Position numbers and translations under genes: made by a program. From assembly GCF_029269835.1 (NCBI RefSeq), contig NZ_JARJBB010000014.1:1-64000 (forward strand): a stretch of 64,000 nucleotides of DNA, in the 5' to 3' direction. Of this stretch, positions 44,950-53,751 are shown piece after piece. The DNA comes from Streptomyces tropicalis (GTDB lineage Bacteria > Actinomycetota > Actinomycetes > Streptomycetales > Streptomycetaceae). Below the pieces are notes generated by a model. That model was not told where the DNA came from. It made no database searches and saw only the letters and a program-made list of their open reading frames with translations. Positions within the stretch are counted from its first letter, which is position 1. Each line of letters begins with the position of its first letter.

Positions 44950-45627
44950 TCAGCTCTTCTCGAAGCGGAAGCCCACGCCGCGCACGGTGGCGATGTAGCG
45001 GGGGTTGGCCGCGTCGTCGCCGAGCTTCTTGCGCAGCCAGGAGATGTGCATGTCGAGGGTCTTGGTCGACGACCACCACGTGGTGTCCCAGACCTCGCGC
45101 ATCAGCTGGTCGCGGGTGACGACCCGGCCGGCGTCGCGCACGAGCACCCGCAGCAGGTCGAACTCCTTCGCGGTGAGCTGGAGTTCCTCCTCGCCCATCC
45201 AGGCGCGGTGCGACTCGACGTCGATGCGGACGCCGTGCGTGGCCGGCGGCTGCTGGGGCTCGGCGGCGCCGCGCCGCAGCAGGGCCCGGACGCGGGCCAG
45301 CAGCTCGGCGAGGCGGAACGGCTTGGTGACGTAGTCGTCGGCGCCGGCGTCCAGGCCGACGACGGTGTCCACCTCGTCGGCACGGGCGGTCAGGATGAGG
45401 ATCGGCACGGTGTGGCCGTCGGCGCGCAGGCGGCGGGCGACCTCCAGGCCGTCCATGCCGGGCAGGCCGAGGTCGAGCACGACCAGGTCGACGCCGCCCT
45501 GCATTCCGGCGTCGAGCGCGGTGGGTCCGTCCTCACGCACCTCGACCTCGTAACCTTCCCGGCGCAGTGCGCGGGCCAGCGGCTCCGAGATGGACGCGTC
45601 GTCCTCGGCGAGCAGTACACGGGTCAT
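44950..45627 (-). CDS. OmpR-family response regulator
   Basis: This is a 225-residue regulator. The receiver domain (1-120) has AEDD (8-10), the phosphorylated Asp52 in VVLDLGLPGMDG, and the Lys of VTKPFR. The winged-helix domain (about 130-225) includes LTAKEFDLLRVLVRDAGRVVTR and ISWLRKKLGDDAANPRYIATVRGVGFRF (described by its ends). The kinase follows on the same transcript. TACCAT (minus strand, 45634-45639) ends 6 bases before the ATG, consistent with leaderless translation. Confidence 0.94.
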   Translation of the reverse strand: MTRVLLAEDDASISEPLARALRREGYEVEVREDGPTALDAGMQGGVDLVVLDLGLPGMDGLEVARRLRADGHTVPILILTARADEVDTVVGLDAGADDYVTKPFRLAELLARVRALLRRGAAEPQQPPATHGVRIDVESHRAWMGEEELQLTAKEFDLLRVLVRDAGRVVTRDQLMREVWDTTWWSSTKTLDMHISWLRKKLGDDAANPRYIATVRGVGFRFEKS

Positions 45628-46124
45628 GAGCTGATGGTAGTCCGCCCGCGCCGCACGCCGGGGCGGTGCTGCGGTGTGATCGGCCGCGGCCGTTCTTACC
45701 TTGCCCCTGCGGCACGGGCCACCGAACGGAGATGCGATCCTGGGGGAACACCGGCAGGGTGCGCGCGGTTCCGCGCTTCCCTGTGATCCGCGTCTCAAGT
45801 CCTTCCATTTCCGGCAGTGTCCTGCCGTAAGGTGACCTGAACGCCTGTAGCACACCGGGGACCTTTGGCGATCGTCTTCCAGACGCTGAGGGTCTCTTTC
45901 ATGTGCGGGCCGGTCACACCGGCCTCGATAGGAATGACCTAGGGCCGGGCCTGCCACATCTACGCGTGTGGAGGCGTGGATCCCGGTGACTGCCGTCCGC
46001 CGCTCCGAGACCCGGAGCGGACTCCCCCCGGGCGTGGGGTGGACGACGGTCCTGCCGGTGCCGGCCGCCCCCACCGGGCGCGTTTCCGCTCATCGCAGCG
46101 CGTCCCGACCAGCAAGGAACGACC
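45628..46124. promoter_or_regulatory. Regulatory spacer upstream of the POT transporter
   Basis: This 497-base spacer between the divergent response regulator and transporter holds two perfect inverted repeats: CGGCAG-TGTC-CTGCCG (45812-45827) and GGCCGGT-CAC-ACCGGCC (45908-45924). The second has a likely transcript around it (TGTAGC near 45846 as a -10). The leader before the transporter would be over 200 bases. I did not recognise a known riboswitch, and no small gene is credible. Confidence 0.4.
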
Positions 46125-47621
46125 ATGGCGTCCAGCCTGACGAAGGACTCGGTCCGTCCGGGCACCCCCGGTTCCGAGAAGACCTTCTTCGGCCACCCCC
46201 GCGGCCTGGCCACCCTCTTCATGACGGAGATGTGGGAGCGGTTCTCCTACTACGGCATGAAGGCCCTGCTTCCGCTCTACCTGGTGGCACCGGGCGGCCT
46301 GCACATGAACGCGGCCACCGCGACCGCGATCTACTCGGTCTACCTGTCCCTCGTCTACCTGCTCGCCCTGCCGGGCGGCTGGTTCGCCGACCGCGTGCTC
46401 GGCCCCCGCAAGACGGTCGCCGTCGCGGGCGCGATCATCATGGTCGGCCACCTGACGCTGGCACTGCCCAGCTCGGGCACCTTCTTCGCCGGCCTGGGCC
46501 TGGTGGCCATCGGCTCCGGTCTGCTGAAGGCCAACATCTCGACGATGGTCGGCCACCTCTACAACGGCCCCGAGGACGAGCGCCGCGACGGTGGCTTCAC
46601 CCTCTTCTACATCGGCATCAACCTCGGCGCCTTCCTCGCGCCGCTGGTCATCGGCACCGTCGGCGAGAGCGTCAACTGGCACCTCGGCTTCGCGCTGGCC
46701 GCGGTCGGCATGGCGCTGGGCCTGGCCCAGTTCCTGCTGGGCAGCCGCCACCTGGACGCCCGCTCGAGCGTCGTCCCGACCCCGCTGTCGGCCGAGGAGA
46801 AGCGGTCCACCCTGATGAAGTCCGCCCTGTGGGCGGGTGTCGCGGTCGTCTTCTACGCGATCGTCGGCTTCTCCGGTGCGTACACGCTGAACTGGCTGCT
46901 GGTCCCGATCACGCTGGCCGGCCTGGTCATCCCGATCCTGGTCATCGCGCGCATCAAGCGGGACAAGGACCTCGACCGTCCCGAGCAGTCGAAGATGACG
47001 GCGTACATCTGGTTCTTCGTCGCCGCGGCCGTCTTCTGGATGATCTACGACCAGGGTGGCTCCACCGTCTCCCTGTTCGCCGACTCCTCCGCGAAGAACA
47101 CGATCTTCGGCTGGGGCTTCCCGGTCTCCTGGTACCAGTCGGTCAACCCGATCATGATCATGGTGCTGGCCCCGGTCTTCGCCTGGGCGTGGCTGGCACT
47201 GGCGCGGCGCGGCAAGGAGCCGAGCACCGCGGCGAAGTTCGCCATGGGCCTGATCATGATCGGCGCGTCCTTCTTCCTCTTCCTCGCCCCGCTCGCGATC
47301 GCCGACGGCGGTCACAAGGCGGCCGCGATGTGGCTGGTGGCGATCTACTTCGTGCAGACCGTGGGCGAGCTGACGCTGTCGCCGGTGGGCCTGTCGGTCA
47401 CCACGAAGATGGCGCCCGCGAAGTACGCCTCCCAGATGATGGGCGTCTGGTTCCTGGCCGTCACCGCCGGTGACGCCACGACCGGTCTGCTCTCCATCGC
47501 CGGTGTCGACCTGAACAAGACCGGCATCGTCACCCTGCAGGCCGCCCTCGCGGTGATCGCCGGCCTGGCGGTGTGGATGTACCGCCGCAAGGTCAAGGAC
47601 CTCATGGGCGACGTGAACTGA
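46125..47621 (+). CDS. POT-family peptide transporter
   Basis: This is a 498-residue MFS proton:oligopeptide symporter (PTR2/DtpT family) importing di- and tripeptides. The ExxERF motif is EMWERFSYYGMKALLPLYL. About 12-14 hydrophobic helices and the PTR2 signature region GLGLVAIGSGLLKANISTMVG follow. The ATG has AAGGA at good spacing. It is followed by two strong hairpins, so it is monocistronic. Codon use is the strongly biased type seen in highly expressed genes. The neighbour dipeptidase shares the theme of peptide use. Confidence 0.95.
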   Translation: MASSLTKDSVRPGTPGSEKTFFGHPRGLATLFMTEMWERFSYYGMKALLPLYLVAPGGLHMNAATATAIYSVYLSLVYLLALPGGWFADRVLGPRKTVAVAGAIIMVGHLTLALPSSGTFFAGLGLVAIGSGLLKANISTMVGHLYNGPEDERRDGGFTLFYIGINLGAFLAPLVIGTVGESVNWHLGFALAAVGMALGLAQFLLGSRHLDARSSVVPTPLSAEEKRSTLMKSALWAGVAVVFYAIVGFSGAYTLNWLLVPITLAGLVIPILVIARIKRDKDLDRPEQSKMTAYIWFFVAAAVFWMIYDQGGSTVSLFADSSAKNTIFGWGFPVSWYQSVNPIMIMVLAPVFAWAWLALARRGKEPSTAAKFAMGLIMIGASFFLFLAPLAIADGGHKAAAMWLVAIYFVQTVGELTLSPVGLSVTTKMAPAKYASQMMGVWFLAVTAGDATTGLLSIAGVDLNKTGIVTLQAALAVIAGLAVWMYRRKVKDLMGDVN

Positions 47622-47642
47622 CCCGTTCCGCCCGTAGGGACA

Positions 47643-47685
47643 CGGGAGGGCCACCGCATCCTCGGGGGATGGGGCGGCCCTCCCG
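47643..47685 (+). terminator. Terminator after the POT transporter
   Basis: CGGGAGGGCC (47643-47652) pairs with GGCCCTCCCG (47676-47685) over 10 bp, with an inner CATCC/GGATG stem. TTTT follows 3 bases later. Confidence 0.85.
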
Positions 47686-47697
47686 CCTTTTCGCCCG

Positions 47698-47744
47698 AAC
47701 GCCCCCGTTCCCGGAGACGCCCTGTTTCCGGGAGCGGGGGCGTT
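47698..47744 (+). terminator. Second strong hairpin after the POT gene
   Basis: An 18-bp stem with one G:T pair runs from AACGCCCCCG...CCCGGA (47698-47715) to TCCGGG...CGGGGGCGTT (47727-47744), with an 11-nt loop. It may be a back-up terminator. Confidence 0.6.
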
Positions 47745-47805
47745 CGCGCGGGGGCGGGCGGGGCCGGGCGGTCTGCGGGGAGGCCAGAGGCGGCCCGGGA
47801 ACCGG

Positions 47806-48298
47806 ACCGGGCGAGCAGAGCCGGGCCCGGGGGCGTGGCCGGGCGAGGCCGGTCCCGGGGCCGGGCGGTCCGTGCGGGCGGGCGGTCCGTGCGGCCGGGC
47901 GGCCCCTGAGGCCGGGCGGTCCCTGAGGCCGGGCGGTGAGGCCGGGCGGTCCGTGGGGGGCGGTCCGTGCGGGCGGGCGGTCCGTGCGGGCGTGAAGGGG
48001 CGCGCCCGTAGGCCCGGGCGAGCGGGGCCGGGGTCCGAGAGGGGCGGACCGGAGCCGGACCAGGACGGCCGAGGGCGCGCCGGACGGGCCCGAGGACCGC
48101 GAACGCGGCCTGGGCCGGGCCACAGGGACCGGGCAGGCGCAGGCGCAGGCGGGAGCCGTACCGGGCGAGCAGAGCCGGGCTCGGGGGGCTAGGCGGAGCG
48201 AGGCCGGTCCCGGCGCCGGGCGGTCCGTGGGGCGCGACGGAGCGTGCCCGTACGGCCGGGCGAGCGGGGCAGGGTCCGAGGGGCGGACCGGCGCGGAC
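47806..48298. repeat. Segmental duplication in the intergenic spacer
   Basis: Two blocks are present twice in the same order. Block 1 (ACCGGGCGAGCAGAGCCGGG and about 50 further bases) lies at 47806 and 48160. Block 2 (GGGCGAGCGGGGC plus GGTCCGAG..GGGGCGGACCGG) lies at 48004-48060 and 48244-48298. The spacing differs because the first copy contains extra 17-bp units. No gene is credible here: long ORFs in this spacer have low-complexity translations. Confidence 0.65.
47863..47991. repeat. 17-bp minisatellite, about eight units
   Basis: Consecutive units of GGGCGGTCCGTGCGGGC start at 47863, 47880, 47897, 47914, 47931, 47944, 47958 and 47975. Two are shortened to 13 and 14 bases, and the middle ones read CCCTGAGG. 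The related block at about 48160-48240 has only one unit, so the array expanded after the duplication. Confidence 0.75.
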
Positions 48299-48311
48299 GG
48301 GCCGGACGGCG

Positions 48312-48348
48312 CGATGCGCGCCGGATCGCTGGGATCCGGCGCGCATCG
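48312..48348 (-). terminator. Terminator after the anti-sigma ATPase gene
   Basis: A perfect 16-bp stem (CGATGCGCGCCGGATC with GATCCGGCGCGCATCG) has a 5-nt loop. It lies 28 bases beyond the stop at 48376. Confidence 0.85.
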
Positions 48349-48375
48349 GGGACGGCTCGGGCGGGACCGGTCCGG

Positions 48376-48924
48376 CTAGGCGGGGGCGCCCAGTTCGGCC
48401 CAGACCTTCTTGCCGGCGACACCGGGGGCGCGCATCACGCCCCAGTCGAGGCAGAGGCGCTGCACGATGAACATGCCGTGGCCGCCGGGACGGCCCGCGC
48501 GGTGCGGGGTGCGGGGCGCCGGCTGGCCCGTGCCGCGGTCGGAGACCTCGACCCGGATCACCTTGTTGTCGCAGGCGATCTCCAGTTCGTCCGGGCCCTC
48601 GGCGTGCAGGCACGCGTTGGTGACCAGCTCGGACACCACGAGGAGCACGTCCTCGGCGGCGGCCCGCTGGTCGGCGCCCGCGGCCGGCAGCCAGCCCCAG
48701 GCGTACAGCGCCTGGCGGGCGAAGTCACGCGCGAGCGGCACGACGCCGCTCGCGCCGTCGAAGGTCAGTCTGCGGACCTGTCGGCTCCCCGACGACACGG
48801 TCGGCACGGCCGCCGCCCCCCCGACGGGCGTGCCGGCCACCGGAACGCCCCCCTCGGGCACCCCGGAAGCGCCGCCGGCCTCCGGGCCGCGGTCGCCCGG
48901 CGAGTAAGGCCGGGTGGTGCTCAT
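48376..48924 (-). CDS. ATP-binding anti-sigma regulatory factor (RsbW-like)
   Basis: This 182-residue protein has a GHKL ATPase domain (about 50-175) of the RsbW/SpoIIAB type: VVSELVTNACLHAEG (N box), SDRGTGQPAP (G1), GGHGMFIVQRL (G2). Such proteins bind SigB-family sigma factors or phosphorylate STAS antagonists. A Gly/Pro/Ala-rich N-terminus (about 1-45) is not part of the family. It lies downstream of the STAS gene on the same strand, with 247 bases between. The partner is probably the divergent sigma factor, by inference. Confidence 0.88.
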   Translation of the reverse strand: MSTTRPYSPGDRGPEAGGASGVPEGGVPVAGTPVGGAAAVPTVSSGSRQVRRLTFDGASGVVPLARDFARQALYAWGWLPAAGADQRAAAEDVLLVVSELVTNACLHAEGPDELEIACDNKVIRVEVSDRGTGQPAPRTPHRAGRPGGHGMFIVQRLCLDWGVMRAPGVAGKKVWAELGAPA

Positions 48925-49171
48925 CAGCGCTTCACCTCACCGATTCACCAATTCACGATCAAGAAGTCACTACGGATGCGGTCAGTACGTCAGTGGTACA
49001 CACGCCGTACGGGCGGTCGTCGGCTCCCCGTCGAGCGGTCGACTCGTTCTGGATGTCTCCTGCCCGACCCGCCCGGCGGAACACCCACGATTTCGACACG
49101 AAGGGCGTGACGCCCGATACGCACCGGTCGGGGGAGGACGGAAAAACACGTCGAGGGCCCTGGCGGTCGGC

Positions 49172-49549
49172 TCAGCCGGTCTCGTCGGCGAGGGCGTCGT
49201 CGAGGGTGTCGTGCACGGTGAACACCGCTTCCGCACCGGTGATCTCGAACACGCGCGCCACCACCGGCTGCATGCCGGCGAGATGGACCCCACCCCCGGC
49301 GGCCTCCGCCTTGAGTCGTGCGCCCAGGAGCACATTGAGCCCGGTGGAGTCGCAGAACTCCAGGCGCGAGCAGTCCACGACCAGGCGCGAACGCCCCTTG
49401 GCGAGGCACTCGTCCAGGGGCTCGCGCAAGAGGTCGGCCGTGTGGTGGTCCAGCTCACCGGCCGGGGTCACCACGGCACTGGATCCCTCCTGCCGCACCT
49501 CCACCAGAAGCCGGCCCGACTGTGCGCTGCCGACCGTCCCGCGGTCCAT
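49172..49549 (-). CDS. STAS-domain anti-sigma factor antagonist
   Basis: This is a 125-residue SpoIIAA/RsbV-like protein. The phosphorylatable Ser lies in RLEFCDSTGLNVLLGARLKAE (the DSTG motif, near residue 66-70). When unphosphorylated it would bind the anti-sigma ATPase and release the sigma factor. It precedes the ATPase gene (48376-48924) and is divergent from the sigma gene. A -10-like TAGTGT (minus, 49592-49597) with TGTCGG 17 bases before it may be its promoter. Confidence 0.9.
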   Translation of the reverse strand: MDRGTVGSAQSGRLLVEVRQEGSSAVVTPAGELDHHTADLLREPLDECLAKGRSRLVVDCSRLEFCDSTGLNVLLGARLKAEAAGGGVHLAGMQPVVARVFEITGAEAVFTVHDTLDDALADETG

Positions 49550-49591
49550 GCCGTCTCTCTCTCCGGGTCTTGGCTGCTCTGACGCCCTCGA

Positions 49592-49620
49592 ACACTACGC
49601 CTTCCCTCACCACTCCGACA
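49592..49620 (-). promoter_or_regulatory. Candidate promoter of the STAS gene
   Basis: On the minus strand TGTCGG (49620-49615), 17 bases, then TAGTGT (49597-49592) lies about 43 bases before the ATG at 49549. The -35 is only half consensus. Confidence 0.35.
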
Positions 49621-49796
49621 CCCGAACAACCGCACACAAACGGACATATCCCCACAGAACACACTTGCGGTGACGTCGAGGAACCGGGTAGGGCTAGTAA
49701 GGACACGTACCCGACACGGCCGGCTTTGGAGGCGCCGCACACCGCAGTGCACGAAAAGGCTTCGGCAGCCTCATGCCGAGAACGATGGAGGACATC

Positions 49797-50720
49797 ATGT
49801 CACCCCGGCTCGACGCATCGCATACCCCCACGGCGACGTCGACACCCCCCCAGGACCGTCTTGATCCCATCGGACTGCGGCACGAGAGCGCCGAACGGCC
49901 CGAGGAGAGCGGCGTCCTCGACGGACTGCCCGACATCCCCCCGTACGACGAAGTGGCCCCCGACGACGCGCGGGCCCTGTCGAAGTCCCTCTTCGAGCGG
50001 ATGGACGTCCTCGAGGAAGGCACCCACGAGTACGCCTACGTGCGCAACACGCTCGTCGAGCTGAACCTCGCCCTGGTCAAGTTCGCAGCCTCCCGCTTCC
50101 GCTCCCGCAGCGAGCCGATGGAGGACATCATCCAGGTCGGCACGATCGGCCTGATCAAGGCGATCGACCGCTTCGAACTCGCCCGCGGCGTGGAGTTCCC
50201 CACCTTCGCGATGCCGACCATCATCGGCGAGATCAAGCGCTTCTTCCGTGACACCTCGTGGTCCGTGCGCGTCCCACGCCGGCTCCAGGAGCTGCGGCTC
50301 GACCTCGCCAAGGCCGGGGACGAGCTGGCCCAGCGCCTGGACCGGGCACCGACGGTGGCCGAACTCGCCGAGCACCTCGGCCTCTCCCGCGACGAGGTCG
50401 TCGAGGGCATGGCCGCCTCCAACGCCTACACCGCCTCCTCGCTGGACGCCCAGCCCGAGGAGGACGACTCGGAGGGCGCGCTCGCGGACCGCATCGGCTA
50501 CGAGGACCACGGCCTCGAGGGCATCGAGTACGTCGAGTCGCTGAAGCCGCTGATCGCCCAACTCCCGTCCCGGGACCGGCAGATCCTCTCCCTCCGCTTC
50601 GTGGCCAACATGACGCAGTCGGAGATCGGCGAGGAACTGGGCATCTCGCAGATGCACGTCTCCCGGCTGCTGTCCCGGACCCTGGGGCGGCTGCGCAGGG
50701 GGCTGACCACCGAGGAGTGA
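49797..50720 (+). CDS. SigB/SigF/SigG-family RNA polymerase sigma factor
   Basis: This is a 307-residue group 3 sigma factor. Region 2 contains VKFAASRFRSRSEPMEDIIQVG and IKAIDRFELARGVEFPTFAMPTI (described by parts). Region 3 is around RRLQELRLDLAKAGDEL. Region 4 is LPSRDRQILSLRFVANMTQ followed by the helix-turn-helix QSEIGEELGISQMHVSRLLSR. In streptomycetes such sigmas govern stress and development. The ATG at 49797 has GGAGG 5 bases away, better than the upstream ATG at 49773. A GGGTAG at 49686-49691 is a SigB-type -10-like candidate for autoregulation. Confidence 0.95.
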   Translation: MSPRLDASHTPTATSTPPQDRLDPIGLRHESAERPEESGVLDGLPDIPPYDEVAPDDARALSKSLFERMDVLEEGTHEYAYVRNTLVELNLALVKFAASRFRSRSEPMEDIIQVGTIGLIKAIDRFELARGVEFPTFAMPTIIGEIKRFFRDTSWSVRVPRRLQELRLDLAKAGDELAQRLDRAPTVAELAEHLGLSRDEVVEGMAASNAYTASSLDAQPEEDDSEGALADRIGYEDHGLEGIEYVESLKPLIAQLPSRDRQILSLRFVANMTQSEIGEELGISQMHVSRLLSRTLGRLRRGLTTEE

Positions 50721-50852
50721 GGCCGGCCCGCCGGGCCCGCCCGGACGGGTCCCGGGCCCCCGCCGACGCGATGTTCTCCGTCCGGCGCCGAGTGCGGCGC
50801 CGGACGCCGTGCGCCGGGGCCGCCCGTGGCCGTCCGTGTGCGGCCCGCTTGA

Positions 50853-50865
50853 TTACCTGAGGTAA
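50853..50865. promoter_or_regulatory. TTACCT-G-AGGTAA palindrome (candidate operator)
   Basis: A perfect 6-1-6 inverted repeat, TTACCTGAGGTAA, stands in an A+T-rich patch 30 bases before a TATGGT -10-like hexamer (50896-50901), upstream of the sigma-like/ricin gene. This is a plausible regulator site; the binder is unknown. Confidence 0.4.
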
Positions 50866-50990
50866 CCCCTTTCCCCCACCGGTCCCGTCCACCACTATGG
50901 TCACCCGCAAACCGGCCGGTATGCCCATGCCGCGGCCCCGGCCAGGTCGCCGCGCACGCGGCAGCGGTACGGGGGCGAGGAGGCGCGCGG

Positions 50991-52533
50991 ATGGCTCGGG
51001 CCGGTGTGACCGACGACGACGTCGAGACCGGGGACACGGGCGACGGAACGCACGCGGACACTCCGGACGAACGGCTCACCGGACTGCTGCGCACCGACGC
51101 CTCGGCCGCCTACCCGGCCCTCCGGGAACTGCGCGCCCGGCACCGGCCCGCGGTCCTCGCCCACGCCCGCCGGTGCACGACCGGCGACGCGGCCGCCCGC
51201 CAGCTCGCGGCGCAGGCCTTCACCCTCGCGGCCCGCGAGACGGCCCGCGGCACCGACCCGGGCGTCCCGCTGCGGCTGCACCTGCTGCTGCTGACCGCAG
51301 GCGTCGCCGCCTCCTGGGCCCGCGACGAGCGCTCCGGCGGCATCGACCCCGGCCTGCTGCTGGTGCTGAACACGGCGGGCCCCGCGGGTCCCGTCCCGCC
51401 GCTGCTCGCCGCGTTCCGGACACTGCCCTCCCGCGCCCAGGGCCTGCTCTGGTACGGCGTCGTGGACCAGGAGCCCGAGCGCCGCACCGCGGTCTTCCTC
51501 GGCCTGACCCCCGGGGACGTGGCCCACGGCGTCCGGCAGGCCCGCCAGGCCATGGCCGGCGCCTGTCTGCGCAAGCGCCTCGCCGCCTCCGACGACCCCC
51601 GGTGCGGCGACTTCCGGCGGCTGATCGAGCAGTCCGTCCGGCCCGACGCCCCGCGCCCGAGCAGCGACCTGCACGCCCACATGGCGCACTGCCCCCACTG
51701 CACGGCGGCCTTCGAGGAGCAGTCCGCACTGCGCGACGACCCGTGCACCGCACTCGCCGAGGGACTGCTGCCGTGGAGCGGTGCCGCGTACGTCAGGCGC
51801 CCGGCCGAACCGGTGCCGGGGGTGCGCGCCGCGGCCGAGGCATGGCCCGCCGCCCGGCGCCGCGGGCTCGCCGCGGCCGCGCTCGCCGTGGCGCTGAGCC
51901 CGCTGCTGCTGTTCCTGCCGGCCCCGGGCGGCAGCCACCGGCCCGGGGCGGCGGCCGTGGCCACACCCGCCGCCCCGCCGCAGGTGACGGTCACGGCCAC
52001 GGTGCCCGCGCCTCCGGCCACGCCCTCGCCGTCGGCGACGTCCCCCCCCCTCGCCCACGTCTTCACGGACGCCGCCGCGCACGGCCGCCCCGCATCCGGT
52101 CCCGCCCCCGGCGCCCGCCCCGGTGCACCCGCCCGGCGCCGCGCCCGCGCAGGTGGTGGACGCGGCCTCCGGCCGCTGCCTGGACGTGGCAGGCGACTTC
52201 GACGACGGCACGGACGTCGTCACGGACCGCTGCACGGACTCGCCCACCCAGCGCTGGCGGGTCGACGCCGCGCGCGGGGTGCTCCAGTCCGCCGCCGATC
52301 CCGGCTTCTGCCTCGACAGCCGCGGGTCCGTCGACAACGGTGTCGGGATCTGGGAGTGCTCCTCGGTATACGGCCGGCACGGGCAGAACCTGACCTTCAC
52401 CGTCGACGCGGACGGGGTCGTCCGGCCCGCCGTCGCCCCCGGGACCGCGCTCACGGCGAACGCCGACGGCGACCTCTCCTTCGCCCCGCTCGACGGCGGC
52501 AGCCTGCAGCGCTGGCGGGCGGGCGCCTCCTGA
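50991..52533 (+). pseudogene. Sigma-like / zinc-finger / TM / ricin-lectin fusion gene, frameshifted at a C9 tract
   Basis: The first frame (ATG 50991, with GAGGAGG at good spacing) encodes about 350 sensible residues: a region resembling ECF sigma region 2 (HRPAVLAHARRCTTGDAAARQLAAQAF), one resembling region 4 (LPSRAQGLLWYGVVDQEP and RQARQAMAGACLRK), a zinc-finger-like HMAHCPHCTAAFEE, and a TM (GLAAAALAVALSPLLLFLPA). The frame then becomes Arg-rich nonsense. A ricin-B lectin domain (VDAASGRCLDVAGDFDDG through SLQRWRAGAS) continues in the next frame to 52533. The switch point is a run of nine Cs at 52042-52050: with eight, one ORF reads through a Pro-rich linker. It could be a real mutation, phase variation or a sequence error. 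Confidence 0.65.
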
Positions 52534-52569
52534 GCGCCCGCCGGGGGCGCGGGCGGGACGCCCGGGCGG

Positions 52570-53745
52570 TCAGACCTCGCGTGTCCCGCGCCGCCAGACA
52601 CCGGTGACCAGCGGGACGCCCGGACGGTAGGCCAGGTGCACATGGCTCGGCGCGTCCAGGAGGGCCAGGTCGGCCCGCGCGCCGGGGGCGAGGCGGCCGA
52701 CATCGGTGCGGCGCAGGGCCGCGGCGCCGCCGGCCGTCGCCGACCAGAGCGCCTCGTCGGGCGTCATCCCCATGTCGCGGACGGCGAGCGCGATGCAGAA
52801 GGGCATCGAGGAGGTGTAGGACGAGCCCGGGTTGCAGTCCGTGGAGAGGGCCACGGTGGCGCCTGCGTCCAGCAGGCGGCGGGCGTCGGGCCACTCGGCC
52901 CGGGTGGAGAACTCGGCGCCGGGCAGCAGCGTGGCGACGGTGCGGCCGGAGGCCAGGGCGTCCACGTCGGCGTCCGTCAGATGGGTGCAGTGGTCGGCGC
53001 TGGCGGCGTCGAGCTCGACCGCGAGCTGCACGCCGGGGCCGTGACCGAGCTGGTTGGCGTGGATGCGCGGGTGCAGTCCCCGGGCCCGGCCGGCGGTGAG
53101 GATCGCACGGGCCTGGTCGCCGTCGAAGGCGCCCTTCTCGCAGAAGACGTCGATCCAGCGGGCGTGCGGGGCGCAGGCGTCCAGCATCGGGCCGGTGACG
53201 AGGTCGACGTACGCGGCCGGGTCGTCGGCGTACTCGGGGGAGACGATGTGGGCGCCGAGGAAGGTGACCTCGTCGGTGTGGCGGGCGGCGATGCGCAGCG
53301 CGCGGGCCTCGTCCTCGACGGTCAGGCCGTAGCCGGACTTCGTCTCGAAGGTGGTGGTGCCCTGGCGCAGCGCCTCGGCGAGGTGGCGGACGAGGTTGGC
53401 CTCCAGCTCCGCGTCGCCGGCGGCGCGGGTGGCGGCGACCGTGGTGCGGATGCCGCCGGCGGTGTAGGAGCGGCCCGACATGCGGGCGTTGAACTCCTCG
53501 GTGCGGTCGCCCGCGAAGACGAGGTGGGAGTGGGAGTCCACGAAGCCGGGGATCACCGTGCGGCCACCGGCGTCGACCCGGTTGTCGGTGGCGGGTGCCG
53601 TGCCGGCCTCACCGGTCCACACGACGCGGTCGCCCTCGATGACGAGGGCCGCGTCCCGGATCAGCCCCAGGGGGGACCGGTCGCCGACGGAGGGGTCGTT
53701 GGTGACCAGCGTGGTGATGCCGGTGATGACGGTGCTGCTGCTCAT
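52570..53745 (-). CDS. hutI: Imidazolonepropionase
   Basis: HutI opens the ring of 4-imidazolone-5-propionate to N-formimidoyl-L-glutamate, the third step of histidine breakdown. The 391 residues are full length. They include the metal-binding HSHLVFAGDR, ETKSGYGLTVEDEARAL, HANQLGHGPG and STDCNPGSSYTSSMPF. The ATG at 53745 has GAGGAC upstream. It is the last gene of the hut operon. A 9-bp tandem repeat lies just upstream, between it and hutF. Confidence 0.95.
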   Translation of the reverse strand: MSSSTVITGITTLVTNDPSVGDRSPLGLIRDAALVIEGDRVVWTGEAGTAPATDNRVDAGGRTVIPGFVDSHSHLVFAGDRTEEFNARMSGRSYTAGGIRTTVAATRAAGDAELEANLVRHLAEALRQGTTTFETKSGYGLTVEDEARALRIAARHTDEVTFLGAHIVSPEYADDPAAYVDLVTGPMLDACAPHARWIDVFCEKGAFDGDQARAILTAGRARGLHPRIHANQLGHGPGVQLAVELDAASADHCTHLTDADVDALASGRTVATLLPGAEFSTRAEWPDARRLLDAGATVALSTDCNPGSSYTSSMPFCIALAVRDMGMTPDEALWSATAGGAAALRRTDVGRLAPGARADLALLDAPSHVHLAYRPGVPLVTGVWRRGTREV

Positions 53746-53751
53746 GATGTC

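Noticed and set aside
47863..47991. CRISPR array
   Set aside because: Units are 17 bp and directly adjacent without unique spacers, and no cas genes are present. It is a minisatellite.
47345..48613. 422-residue minus-strand frame over the repeat-rich spacer
   Set aside because: Translation is almost entirely Pro, Arg, Ala and Gly from the repeats, with no RBS or domain.
52042..52607. Continuation of the first frame of the ricin fusion gene to 52607
   Set aside because: After the C9 tract it becomes an Arg/Gly-rich sequence while a good ricin domain runs in the next frame, so the natural product is not this extension.
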